Part shown: piece after piece, positions 1 through 8,560 of the stretch
Layout of the letters: each line of letters starts with the position of its first letter
Numbering within the stretch: position 1 is the first letter of the stretch
Origin: Prevotella sp.
Lineage (GTDB): Bacteria > Bacteroidota > Bacteroidia > Bacteroidales > Bacteroidaceae
Assembly: GCA_016284635.1 (NCBI GenBank)
Contig: JAEEPF010000007.1
Coordinates: forward strand, 1-46,417
Direction: 5' to 3'
Length of the DNA: 46,417 bases
Notes under the pieces: generated by a model
What the model was told of the DNA's origin: nothing
The model's input: only the letters and a program-made list of their open reading frames with translations
The model's database searches: none
Program-made: the position numbers and the translations under genes

Positions 1-56
1 AAAACGACAAACAAATTATTAACGATTTTATAAACGACAAATGTGTATTTTATTGA

Positions 57-155
57 CGACAACTATGACAACTTAGACAACTTTTTGTGGCAGCACTGCT
101 GCCAATGGCGACAATTTTGTCGCCCATAATGTTGTCTTTGTTGTCCAAGTTGTCG
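57..155. repeat. inverted pair of triple GACAAC arrays enclosing two perfect hairpins
   Basis: CGACAACTATGACAACTTAGACAAC (57-81) / GTTGTCTTTGTTGTCCAAGTTGTCG (131-155); hairpins TGGCAGCACTGCTGCCA and GGCGACAATTTTGTCGCC between. Confidence 0.9.
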
Positions 156-296
156 TTAAAATCAAGAAACGCTTGTCGTAATTATAAATAACTTTATGTA
201 ACTTTATACAACTTGATTCGGGTGAGGAAAAGGCTTGCAGGGGTCTGGAAAAATGAGTACCTTTGCAGTGCAGAAGAAAAGAAAGGATTTTAAATT

Positions 297-1175
297 ATGG
301 CAAGATCAAACATTCCAATGGTGATCAATCTCCGTCAGAACGCAAACGACATCTCGTCCGCGTATGGCAAGTATTTCGCAGAAGTAGACTCGAAGGAGCC
401 CCTGAACCTGAAGGGCTTTGCCAAGCACATGACCGGTCACGGCAAGATCGCCGACTACCAGATGTGCGTGCTGGTGCTCGGACAGGTGGTAGAGTGCATG
501 AGCGAGCTGCTCGCACAGGGCCAGCCTGTGAAGCTCGACGGCCTGGGCACGTTCTCACCGAGCGTCGATGGTCAGAAGCTGGGCAAGGACACCCTGGAGA
601 AGGCAGTGGAAGCTGGTCCTGATGCAATGATCAACGGCATCAAGATTAATTTCTCGCCGGAGAACACGAAGGGTGAGAAGCTCACCAGCCGCGCCTTCAA
701 GGAGGAGTGCGTGTTCGAGTTCGGGTATCTCGTGGAGAGTGAGGTGCGCACGGTCGGTGGCAAGGAGCGCCGCGTGCAGAAGAAGACCCCGATCAGCTAC
801 CTGCTGGCACCTGCAGCTGACGGCAACGGCGGTGGAAACACTGGCGGCGGTTCGCAGAACGGAGGCAGCCAGAACGGCGGTTCTCAGAGCGGTGGCAACT
901 CGCAGTCTGCAGCACTGGCTTCGCCCACTATCAGCGGTACGACTCCGTTTGCTGAGACGACCTCGGTGAGCATCAGCGGCCCTGACGGCGCTGAGATCCA
1001 CTACACCACCGACGGCAGTGCGCCTACGGCTGAGAGTACGCTCTACAGTGAGGCATTCACCCTGAGCGACACGGCTACCGTGAAGGCCATCGCCATCAAG
1101 GACGGTGAGTCGAGTGAGGTTGCGAGCAAGCTGTTCACCAAGGGTGAGGGCGATGACGAGATGGATCAGAACTAA
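297..1175 (+). CDS. HU-like DNA-binding domain protein with C-terminal chitobiase/beta-hexosaminidase-type (CHB_HEX_C) domain
   Basis: 292-aa ORF; N-terminal histone-like HU fold typical of Bacteroidota, G/N/S-rich linker (GGGSQNGGSQNGGSQSGG), then VSISGPDGAEIHYTTDGSAPT motif; TACCTTTGC box upstream. Confidence 0.8.
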   Translation: MARSNIPMVINLRQNANDISSAYGKYFAEVDSKEPLNLKGFAKHMTGHGKIADYQMCVLVLGQVVECMSELLAQGQPVKLDGLGTFSPSVDGQKLGKDTLEKAVEAGPDAMINGIKINFSPENTKGEKLTSRAFKEECVFEFGYLVESEVRTVGGKERRVQKKTPISYLLAPAADGNGGGNTGGGSQNGGSQNGGSQSGGNSQSAALASPTISGTTPFAETTSVSISGPDGAEIHYTTDGSAPTAESTLYSEAFTLSDTATVKAIAIKDGESSEVASKLFTKGEGDDEMDQN

Positions 1176-1183
1176 GGTAATCT

Positions 1184-1320
1184 CTTCCCCTCCTGAGTTC
1201 TTGCGTCCCTACGGTAGCAAGCGGCATAGCCGAGCGAGGAGGGGTTAGGGGTGGTCTGAACCGCCTCAGAAATGCGATGGTTCAGACCCCCTCTGGCTCC
1301 CCCTAACTTAGGGGGAGAAA
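1184..1320. repeat. CCCCTCC/GTCTGAAC palindromic element copy 1 (with nested module)
   Basis: CCCCTCCTGAGTT[CTTGCG..GAGCG]AGGAGGGGTTAGGGGTGGTCTGAACCG..GGTTCAGACCCCCTCTGGCTCCCCCTAACTTAGGGGGAG. Confidence 0.85.
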
Positions 1321-1375
1321 CAGATACCAGACAAGCGCAGAATAGCGACAGAAAAAGAAGAAAGGAGATTAGCAA

Positions 1376-1483
1376 ATGAAGAAGCGTTTCATTGAGATTG
1401 CGGTGAAGGTAGTAGTAGCCGCGCTCACGGCATTTCTGACGGCCATCACAACGACGAGTTGCATGGGGTATGGGCCCTTCTGA
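1376..1483 (+). CDS. smalltalk-like small protein (35 aa): MKKRFIEIAVKVVVAALTAFLTAITTTSCMGYGPF
   Basis: ATG to TGA read directly from sequence; not in the ORF track because of length; AAAGGAGATTAGCAAATG ribosome-binding-like site; downstream of an HU-like gene; hydrophobic helix plus TTSCM as in smalltalk proteins. Confidence 0.7.
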   Translation: MKKRFIEIAVKVVVAALTAFLTAITTTSCMGYGPF

Positions 1484-1678
1484 GCCACAGATTACACAGA
1501 TTATCACAGAAGAAGTGATTGTCACAGAGAAAGGGGTTGGGGCAGAAAAGCTCCAGCCCTTACCTTTTTAATAATAAAATAGGTGAAAATGCTTGCAAAT
1601 GTCACAAATATGTTGTAACTTTGCAATCGCAAACGAATAGCAGTCATTAAGAATCGTAATAAACCAAAACCAAAAATT

Positions 1679-2722
1679 ATGAAGGGAAAAATGAGAATCT
1701 TGGTCGTTTCGGCAGCGATGATGCTGGGAGCGACATCGGCGCAGGCACAGTTCGGCAATCTCGTTAACAAGGTCAAGAAGGCCAAGGAGACGGTTGTGGA
1801 CGTGAAAAAGCAGGTCGATGGCGACATCGAGTTTACCAAAGGTGGCAACGTGGTGGGCTTCTTCCGCACGAGGACGGGTGAGTTTATCTTCGACAAGACC
1901 CATCCCGACGGCGAGCGCAAAGGCAAGAAGGTGATCTTCAAGGTGGAGAAGAACGGCGACGTGATGTACGACGACGGCCGGAAGGTTGGCGAGGTGCTGA
2001 GTGACGGTACGGTGAATTTCCACGGCGAACAGGGCTACCTGAAGGTTAAGGGCGACGGCTCGGTGATGATGGACGGCGAGAAGGTGGCCATGATCAACGA
2101 CAACGGCCAGGTGTATATCTACGACGTGCTCATCGGCACTGCCAAGGGCCTCGACAAGCAGTATGCCGCCTTGCTCTATCTGGGCATCTATCACAACAAG
2201 GAGTCGCTGGCCAAGACGAAGGTGGAGCTGGCCGAGGTGAAGCAGAAGCAGGAGGCTGAGGCAAAGCGCCAGCAGGAACAGGCTGCCCAGCGCAGGGCTC
2301 AGGCTGCGAAGAATCCCACCAAGAGCTCCGGCAATCAGAACAACACGCAGCAGAAGGTGCGCGAGTATTCGATCGAGAAGGGCAGCGCCCGTGGGTTCGT
2401 CGATGCGAACGGCGTGGTCTATAACTGGGCTCATACGAAGGTGGGTCAGTTGCCCAAGGGTAATGGTGACATCACCGACGGCACGGGCCACAGGATCGGC
2501 AGCGTATGGTCTGGCGACATCAAGGACTCATCCGGCAACCTGCTCTGCAGCGTCTCTTCGGGAGGTTCCATCGCCGTGAAGGGCTCGAACGCTACGGTGG
2601 CCGAGGTGAAGGCCAACGGACGTATCGACATGTCGAAAGACTCCAAAACACTCGGCTATTGCAATTGTAATAACCACGTCTGGACGGCTGCAATCATCTT
2701 CTGCAACCTGTTCAAATTCTAA
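1679..2722 (+). CDS. secreted protein of unknown function with repeated short beta/turn motifs
   Basis: 347-aa ORF, signal peptide MRILVVSAAMMLGATSAQAQ, repeated DGxVxxDGxKVG-like motifs, K/E/Q-rich central segment. Confidence 0.65.
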   Translation: MKGKMRILVVSAAMMLGATSAQAQFGNLVNKVKKAKETVVDVKKQVDGDIEFTKGGNVVGFFRTRTGEFIFDKTHPDGERKGKKVIFKVEKNGDVMYDDGRKVGEVLSDGTVNFHGEQGYLKVKGDGSVMMDGEKVAMINDNGQVYIYDVLIGTAKGLDKQYAALLYLGIYHNKESLAKTKVELAEVKQKQEAEAKRQQEQAAQRRAQAAKNPTKSSGNQNNTQQKVREYSIEKGSARGFVDANGVVYNWAHTKVGQLPKGNGDITDGTGHRIGSVWSGDIKDSSGNLLCSVSSGGSIAVKGSNATVAEVKANGRIDMSKDSKTLGYCNCNNHVWTAAIIFCNLFKF

Positions 2723-2741
2723 ATCCAAGAGAAAAGCTTGA

Positions 2742-3272
2742 TTACTCTTCGCTGTCGGATGCCCTCAGGATGATGCTGGTGGCACCGATGGTGAAGAGTG
2801 TGCCGTCGGCGATGATGCGGCGCTCACGGGGAGCGAGCTCGACGTTGTCGACGAAGGTGCCGGTGTTGCTGTTGTTGTCTTTCAGGGTGTAGCGCAGGGC
2901 ACCGCGCTTATCGCGGCTGACGGTGATGGTGCAGTGGTTGAGGTCGACGCTGGGATCGACAGTCTCGAAGGGCGTGTTGATGGGGTTGCCCTTCTGATGG
3001 CGGCCGATGATGTTGTCGCCCATACGGAGGGGGATGACCTGCTTGTAGTGGAACATGTTCTCGATGACGACGATGGAGCCGCAGCCTTGTTCGTCGGCCT
3101 GCTCGTCGGGGTTCTCGTCCTTCTGGCGGTCGCGCAGCTTGCTCACGCCGATGCGGATGGCGAACTGCTTGCCGCAGTCGGGACACTGGAACACGAGCGA
3201 CTGGCCGTCGGTGTAACGGGTCTCATCGAAGGTGATGAAGTTTTCACATTTGGGACAGCGGACGCGCTTCAT
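2742..3272 (-). CDS. FHA domain-containing protein with N-terminal zinc-ribbon (MKRVRCPKCENFITF...FQCPDCGKQF)
   Basis: CxxC..CxxC ribbon then FHA-like IIGRH..NHCTI..L.DNNSNTGTFVDN; start moved to ATG at 3272 because the longer ORF translates a tandem repeat. Confidence 0.8.
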   Translation of the reverse strand: MKRVRCPKCENFITFDETRYTDGQSLVFQCPDCGKQFAIRIGVSKLRDRQKDENPDEQADEQGCGSIVVIENMFHYKQVIPLRMGDNIIGRHQKGNPINTPFETVDPSVDLNHCTITVSRDKRGALRYTLKDNNSNTGTFVDNVELAPRERRIIADGTLFTIGATSIILRASDSEE

Positions 3273-3376
3273 GGACTTTTGGACTTTTGGACTTTGAACT
3301 TTGGACTTTTGGACTTTGAACTTTGAACTTTGAACTTTGAGCTTTGAACTTTGAGCTTTGAACTTTATGATTACAT
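3273..3376 (-). repeat. GTAATCATAAAG-(AAAGTTC)n array upstream of FHA gene
   Basis: about 13 heptads/octads, head GTAATCATAAAGTTC. Confidence 0.9.
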
Positions 3377-3385
3377 TGGAGGCGG

Positions 3386-4561
3386 TTAGAGGGACATGAC
3401 CCAAGCCTCAGAGGTTTCACTTTGGCGGTGGAAACGGCGGAGGTCGTTGTAGGCGTCGTTCTCAGAGGCGTAGTGGCCGTAGATGACGCGACGGATGTTG
3501 TTGCGCTCGAAGATCTCTGCCTGGTCGTAGCCCTGCTTCTGGAGGCGCTCGATGAATGAGTTGGCGTTGCGTATGGAGACGTAGCTGGCCAGGACGATGC
3601 AATATTGTTTTTGTGGAGTGGCGTTTTCTTGAGGAGTGTGGAGTGAGGAGTGTGGAGTGAGATTTCCTTTTTCGCTTGATAGTGCAGTAGAATCTGCCAC
3701 AGATTTAGTGGTGGCGTCTGCGACAGATTTTGCGATAGAATCTGCCTTCTGAGTATTCTCACTCCTCACTCCACACTCCTCACTCCTCGAAATAGTCTTC
3801 ACATTCTTCGAAATAGTGATCTTACTCGTGTTCGTATCTTCAGACATCATACCGAAGAGCAGGCCGTTGTTGAGGTTGCTGATGGTGCGCTGCATCATGT
3901 CGGTCTTGCTGTTGGGCAGGGCGAGGATGAATACGGCGAGGAGGATGGCGGCGACAGCGACGGCATTGCGGATCCACGAGTATTTGATGCGGACGACGTC
4001 GGCTTCCTCTTCTTCCTCGTACTCAGCGTCAGTATCGGCAGACTCTGCGTCGATGTCGACCATCTTGGCAGTGGGTTCCTCAGACGGCTCCTCGGGTGTG
4101 GTGACGGCGACGGGCTGTGGCTGTTGCTGCGGCTGGATGGCGCCGATGCGGCTCATCTCCACAGACGAGAGTCCGTAGAGGGCAGGGGTGAGGATGCCGG
4201 CCTCGCAGGGGGTGAAGACGTAGTTGCCGTCTTCGTTGAGCGCCAGTGTGCCGATGTCGTTGAGTTCGTAGGATCCTTCGTTCTGGAGGTGCTGCTTGAG
4301 TTCCTCCACTTCGTCCTCGATGCGCTGCAGGGCCTCAGGGTAGCTGATGTCGTAGGCCTCGATGTAGGACTGCACGAGCAGCGAGTCGTTGATATTGAGC
4401 TGGGGATTGAACCCGAGCGTGCGCAGAGGGGGCAGGAACAGGTGTTCCTGCTCTTCGTACCGAGCGCTGATATTGTGCGCCATAAAACCTCCCAAACCTG
4501 GGACAATGACGCAGTCGTTGCTCAGTAAAAGTATCTCAATATGTCGTTCCAGTTCAATCAC
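3386..4561 (-). CDS. HU-CCDC81-like and SPOR domain-containing protein
   Basis: N-terminus VIELERHIEILLLSNDCVIVPGLGGFMAH, one TM segment, C-terminal YCIVLASYVSIRNANSFIERLQKQGYDQAEIF SPOR motif; GTG start at 4561 preferred. Confidence 0.8.
   Translation of the reverse strand: MIELERHIEILLLSNDCVIVPGLGGFMAHNISARYEEQEHLFLPPLRTLGFNPQLNINDSLLVQSYIEAYDISYPEALQRIEDEVEELKQHLQNEGSYELNDIGTLALNEDGNYVFTPCEAGILTPALYGLSSVEMSRIGAIQPQQQPQPVAVTTPEEPSEEPTAKMVDIDAESADTDAEYEEEEEADVVRIKYSWIRNAVAVAAILLAVFILALPNSKTDMMQRTISNLNNGLLFGMMSEDTNTSKITISKNVKTISRSEECGVRSENTQKADSIAKSVADATTKSVADSTALSSEKGNLTPHSSLHTPQENATPQKQYCIVLASYVSIRNANSFIERLQKQGYDQAEIFERNNIRRVIYGHYASENDAYNDLRRFHRQSETSEAWVMSL
3631..3789. repeat. inverted pair of GGAGTGT/GGAGTGA arrays inside SPOR-protein gene
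   Basis: GAGGAGTGTGGAGTGAGGAGTGTGGAGTGAG (3631-3661) and CTCACTCCTCACTCCACACTCCTCACTCCTC (3759-3789). Confidence 0.9.
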
Positions 4562-4664
4562 GTGTGCAAAATTACAGCCTTTTTTTGAAATAAACAAATA
4601 AAAGAAACTTAAAATGAGTATTAAATGAAAATTTTAGTGTACCTTTGCACAAAATTTAATAAAC

Positions 4665-5213
4665 ATGGAGTATAAAGAAACCAAAATCAAGGGTGTTTTC
4701 ATTATCGAGCCGAAGGTGTTTCAGGATGCCCGCGGTTATTTCATGGAGGCCTGGAAGCAGGCAGAATTCGATGAGCATGTCGGACGGACGGTGTTCATCC
4801 AGGACAATGAGTCGAAGTCGTCGTTTGGTGTGCTGCGCGGTCTGCACTATCAGAAGGGCGACGCCTCGCAGGCAAAGCTCGTACGTGTGATCAAGGGTAA
4901 GGTGCTCGATGTGGCGGTGGACATCCGTAAGTCGAGTCCGACATTCGGCCAGCACGTGATGGTGGAGCTGAGCGAGGAGAACAAGCGCCAGTTCTTTATC
5001 CCCCGCGGGTTCGCACATGGGTTCCTCGTGCTGAGCGACGAGGCGATCTTCACCTATAAGGTGGACAATCCCTATGCACCCCAGTGTGATGCAGGCATCC
5101 GCTGGAACGACCCCGATCTGGGCATCGAGTGGCCCATCGACCCGGCGAAGGTGCTGACGAGTGAGAAGGACTTAAAGCAGCCCTTGCTGAAAGACGCAGA
5201 AGTGTTTGAGTAA
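4665..5213 (+). CDS. rfbC: dTDP-4-dehydrorhamnose 3,5-epimerase
   Basis: 182 aa; ARGYFMEAWKQAEF, GVLRGLHYQ, FIPRGFAHGFLVLSDEA, DPDLGIEWP. Confidence 0.95.
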   Translation: MEYKETKIKGVFIIEPKVFQDARGYFMEAWKQAEFDEHVGRTVFIQDNESKSSFGVLRGLHYQKGDASQAKLVRVIKGKVLDVAVDIRKSSPTFGQHVMVELSEENKRQFFIPRGFAHGFLVLSDEAIFTYKVDNPYAPQCDAGIRWNDPDLGIEWPIDPAKVLTSEKDLKQPLLKDAEVFE

Positions 5214-5223
5214 TAATTATTTA

Positions 5224-5295
5224 GCAACGGACTACAGGACTAACAGGACTGTCCGTTGCAAAAAGAAAAAGTCCTAAAGTCCTGTAGTCCGTTGC
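5224..5295. repeat. 18-bp perfect inverted repeat between rfbC and ugd
   Basis: GCAACGGACTACAGGACT / AGTCCTGTAGTCCGTTGC. Confidence 0.92.
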
Positions 5296-5311
5296 AAAAA
5301 AGAATAGAAAA

Positions 5312-6631
5312 ATGAATATAGCAATTGTAGGAACTGGTTATGTAGGACTGGTGTCGGGAACGTGTTTCGCTGATACGGGTGCGAATGTGACGTGCGTCGA
5401 TGTGGATGCAGCGAAGATTGAACGCCTGCAGAACGGCGAGATACCCATCTATGAACCGGGTCTCGACGAACTAGTGAAGAAGAACGTAGCCGCTGGCCGA
5501 CTGAAGTTCACGACTGATCTCGCCTCTGTGCTCGACGATGTGCAGATTGTGTTCTCGGCTGTGGGTACGCCTCCCGATGAGGATGGATCGGCCGATTTGA
5601 AGTATGTGCTACAGGTGGCCCGTACCATCGGACAGAACCTGAACCACTATGTGGTGGTGGTCACGAAGTCGACGGTGCCTGTGGGTACGGCAAAGAAGGT
5701 GCGCAAGGCCATCGAGGAGGAACTGGAGAAGCGCGGTGTAGACATTGAGTTCGACGTCGCCTCGAATCCGGAGTTCCTGAAGGAGGGTAACGCTATCAAG
5801 GACTTTATGTCGCCCGACCGTGTGGTGGTCGGTGTGGAGAGCGAGCACGCCAAGAAGGTGCTCACGAAGCTCTATAAGCCGTTCCTGATCAACAATTTCC
5901 GCGTGATCTTCATGGATATCCCCTCAGCTGAGATGACGAAATATGCCGCCAACTCGATGCTTGCCACGCGTATTTCGTTTATGAACGACATCGCCAATCT
6001 ATGCGAGCGCGTGGGCGCAGACGTTAATATGGTACGCGCGGGAATCGGTTCCGACACCCGTATCGGCCGTAAGTTCCTCTATGCCGGCTGTGGTTATGGC
6101 GGCTCGTGCTTCCCCAAGGACGTGAAGGCACTCATCAAGACAGCCGACCAGAACGGCTACTCGATGGAGGTGCTGAAGGCTGTGGAGCGCGTGAACGAGC
6201 GTCAGAAGAGTGTGCTCTATGAGAAGCTCGTGAAGGCGTTCGGTTCGGAAGAGGCACTGAAGGGCAAGACTATCGCCATGTGGGGTCTGTCGTTCAAGCC
6301 TGAGACCGACGATATGCGTGAGTCGACGGCCCTCGTGATGATCGACAAACTGTTGAAGGCAGGCTGTACCGTTCGTGTATATGACCCCATCGCCATGAAC
6401 GAGTGTAAGCGCAGGATCGGCGATACGGTGACCTACTGTCGTGATATGTACGACGCGGTGCTTGATGCCGACGCGCTGCTGCTGCTCACGGAGTGGAAGG
6501 AGTTCCGTCTGCCCGGCTGGGGTGTCATCAAGAAGGCGATGAAACGGCCGCTGGTGATCGACGGACGTAATATCTTCGACATCGAGGAACTGCTGGAGAA
6601 TGACTTCGAGTACCACTGCATTGGTAAGTAG
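5312..6631 (+). CDS. ugd: UDP-glucose 6-dehydrogenase
   Basis: 439 aa; NIAIVGTGYVGLVSGTCFADTGANVTCVD, GTPPDEDGSADL, GYGGSCFPKDVKAL. Confidence 0.95.
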   Translation: MNIAIVGTGYVGLVSGTCFADTGANVTCVDVDAAKIERLQNGEIPIYEPGLDELVKKNVAAGRLKFTTDLASVLDDVQIVFSAVGTPPDEDGSADLKYVLQVARTIGQNLNHYVVVVTKSTVPVGTAKKVRKAIEEELEKRGVDIEFDVASNPEFLKEGNAIKDFMSPDRVVVGVESEHAKKVLTKLYKPFLINNFRVIFMDIPSAEMTKYAANSMLATRISFMNDIANLCERVGADVNMVRAGIGSDTRIGRKFLYAGCGYGGSCFPKDVKALIKTADQNGYSMEVLKAVERVNERQKSVLYEKLVKAFGSEEALKGKTIAMWGLSFKPETDDMRESTALVMIDKLLKAGCTVRVYDPIAMNECKRRIGDTVTYCRDMYDAVLDADALLLLTEWKEFRLPGWGVIKKAMKRPLVIDGRNIFDIEELLENDFEYHCIGK

Positions 6632-6668
6632 ATCGGTGTTACGATATGACAGATGACAGTTTAGTTTA

Positions 6669-7466
6669 TTGATGATTAGACTTGGTAGCATAGTGGTGGC
6701 GGTTCTGTTGCTGGCAGGTTGTTCCAGCAAGCAGGAACAGGAACAGGCGACAACGGAGGAAAACCGTGAGGCGAAGGCACTCATGCAGGGTGTCTGGGCT
6801 GATGCGGAGACGGAAGATGTGTCGTTCCGTGTGGCGGGCGATACCATCTTCTATGCCGACTCCACCAGTATGCCGGCCTATTTCAAGATCGTCGGCGACT
6901 CGCTGACACTCTCCTCAGGCACCAGCTATGCCATCGAGCAGCAGACGGAGCATGTGTTCAGCTTCCGTAATCAGAACGGAGATGTGATCACACTCCACAA
7001 GATGGAAGATGCAGAGGCTGACTCGCTCTTCGTGAGCGACATCAAGCCGGCGGTGATGACCTATACGCATCAGGTGAAGACCGACTCTGTGGTGAGCTAT
7101 AACGGTGCGCGCTATCACTGGTACATCGCCATCAACCCCACACGCTTCAAGGTGGTCAGACGGACATTCAACGATGACGGGATGGAGGTGGAGAACGTGT
7201 ACTACGACAACATCATGCACATCAGCGTGTATAATGGTGCCAGGTGTCTGTATTCCAGCGATTTCCGCAAACAGCAGTACACAAAGCTGGTGCCGACGAC
7301 GTTCTTGGAAGAGGCCGTATTGGCGAATATGGAGTACAGCAAGGCTGATGCTGAAGGACTGCATTTTAACGCCACACTTTGTATCCCAGACGGCGCGAGC
7401 TGTTATCTTGTAGAGACGATTATCTCGTACAAGGGCCAAATGACGATGAAGCTTCTGGAGTATTGA
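6669..7466 (+). CDS. lipoprotein of unknown function
   Basis: 265 aa with lipobox LLLAGCSS. Confidence 0.6.
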   Translation: MMIRLGSIVVAVLLLAGCSSKQEQEQATTEENREAKALMQGVWADAETEDVSFRVAGDTIFYADSTSMPAYFKIVGDSLTLSSGTSYAIEQQTEHVFSFRNQNGDVITLHKMEDAEADSLFVSDIKPAVMTYTHQVKTDSVVSYNGARYHWYIAINPTRFKVVRRTFNDDGMEVENVYYDNIMHISVYNGARCLYSSDFRKQQYTKLVPTTFLEEAVLANMEYSKADAEGLHFNATLCIPDGASCYLVETIISYKGQMTMKLLEY

Positions 7467-7467
7467 T

Positions 7468-7633
7468 TTCCCCTCCTAAGTTAGGAGGGGTTCTTGCGTC
7501 CCTTCGGTAGCAAGCGGCAAAGCCGAGCGAGGGGTGGTCTGAACGTGGGAAACTGTTCGCTTGTTCAGACCCCCTCTGGCTCCCCCTCGCTCGGCTTTGC
7601 CGCTTGGCTCTGCCAAGAACTTAGTGGGAGAAA
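7468..7633. repeat. CCCCTCC/GTCTGAAC palindromic element copy 2 (two nested modules)
   Basis: same ends and core; modules at 7492-7528 (+) and 7586-7615 (-). Confidence 0.85.
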
Positions 7634-7636
7634 TAA

Positions 7637-8410
7637 TTACTCCTCGAGCCAGGCGTCGAGGAGCATTCGGGCGATGGAGAGCTTTTCAGGGATGGTGGGT
7701 AGGTTGTCCTTGCGGAACCAGCCGCCCTTGGCAATCTCTGAGCGCTGCAGGTGGATGTCGCCGCTGACGTAGTCGGCATTGAAGCCCACCATCAGTCCGC
7801 AGGGGTAGGGCCAAGGCTGAGAGGCGAAGTAACGGATGTTGGTGATCTTGACGCCCGTCTCCTCGAAAGCCTCACGGGCTACAGCCTCCTCGAGGGTTTC
7901 GCCAGTCTCGACGAAACCGGCCACAAGACCGTAGAAGTCTGTACGGAAGTTTTTTGCACGGACGAGCAGCACCTCGTCGCCTTTGTGGATGAGTACGATG
8001 ACAGCTGTGGCCAGTTGCGGCCAGATCTCCTTGCCGCACGAGGTACACTTCTTCGAGATGTCCGTATCCATCCGCATAGGAGCACCACAGACACCACAGT
8101 ATTTCGTGTTCTGGTCCCAGTAGAGCAGTTCCTGACACTTGCCTGCTTTCAGGTAGAGCGGCTTCTCCAGCTTGTAGAAACTCTTCCGCAGACCGATCAT
8201 CTCGTAACGCGCGTCATCCGTGATGGGGGTGTCGATACGATAGGTGATGACGGGTGTGCCGTCGGCCATCGGGGTGATGTTCATCTGGTGTGTCCAAGGC
8301 TTCACCTCCGTTGGCGGCTCTTCACAAAGGGGTATGGTATAACTCCCGTCGGACTTCTTTTCCAACAGGAGTTCTTCCTTACAGAATACAAAATAATATT
8401 TCATCTTCAT
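7637..8410 (-). CDS. nudC: NAD+ diphosphatase / NADH pyrophosphatase
   Basis: zinc ribbon CGVCGAPM..KCTSCGKEIWPQ and Nudix box GFVETGETLEEAVAREAFEETG. Confidence 0.92.
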   Translation of the reverse strand: MKMKYYFVFCKEELLLEKKSDGSYTIPLCEEPPTEVKPWTHQMNITPMADGTPVITYRIDTPITDDARYEMIGLRKSFYKLEKPLYLKAGKCQELLYWDQNTKYCGVCGAPMRMDTDISKKCTSCGKEIWPQLATAVIVLIHKGDEVLLVRAKNFRTDFYGLVAGFVETGETLEEAVAREAFEETGVKITNIRYFASQPWPYPCGLMVGFNADYVSGDIHLQRSEIAKGGWFRKDNLPTIPEKLSIARMLLDAWLEE

Positions 8411-8420
8411 TTCATTTTAT

Positions 8421-8555
8421 TTCCCCTCCTGAGTTAGGAGGGGTTAGGGGTGGTCTGAACCGCCACAGAGTGATTCACTTGTTCAGACCCCCTCTGGCTC
8501 CCCCTACTTCTTGCGTCCCTTCGGTAGCAAGCGGCAAAGCCGAGCGAGGGGGAGA
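8421..8555. repeat. CCCCTCC/GTCTGAAC palindromic element copy 3 (one nested module)
   Basis: CCCCTCCTGAGTTAGGAGGGGTTAGGGGTGGTCTGAACCG...CCCCCTACTT[module]AGGGGGAG. Confidence 0.85.
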
Positions 8556-8560
8556 ATTGA

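Noticed and set aside
1172-1525. 117-aa minus-strand ORF over the palindromic element
   Set aside because: Mostly translates the repeat element and the antisense of the smalltalk-like gene.
1568-2491. 307-aa minus-strand ORF opposite the secreted protein gene
   Set aside because: H/L-rich shadow of the plus-strand gene, which has a clear signal peptide and start context.
3244-3762. 172-aa minus-strand ORF including KVQSSKFKVQSSK repeats
   Set aside because: Out-of-frame reading of the SPOR gene and the AAAGTTC array; not a gene.
5224-5295. Simple rho-independent terminator explanation
   Set aside because: Arms are separated by about 36 nt and only A-rich, not T-rich, sequence follows on the + strand; not a canonical intrinsic terminator.
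7494-7772. Plus-strand ORFs at 7494-7772 and 7561-7767 (and 8290-8658, 8511-8693)
   Set aside because: They translate the palindromic element and antisense of nudC / nucleotidase genes; the shared MRPFGSKRQSRARG start is just the nested module.
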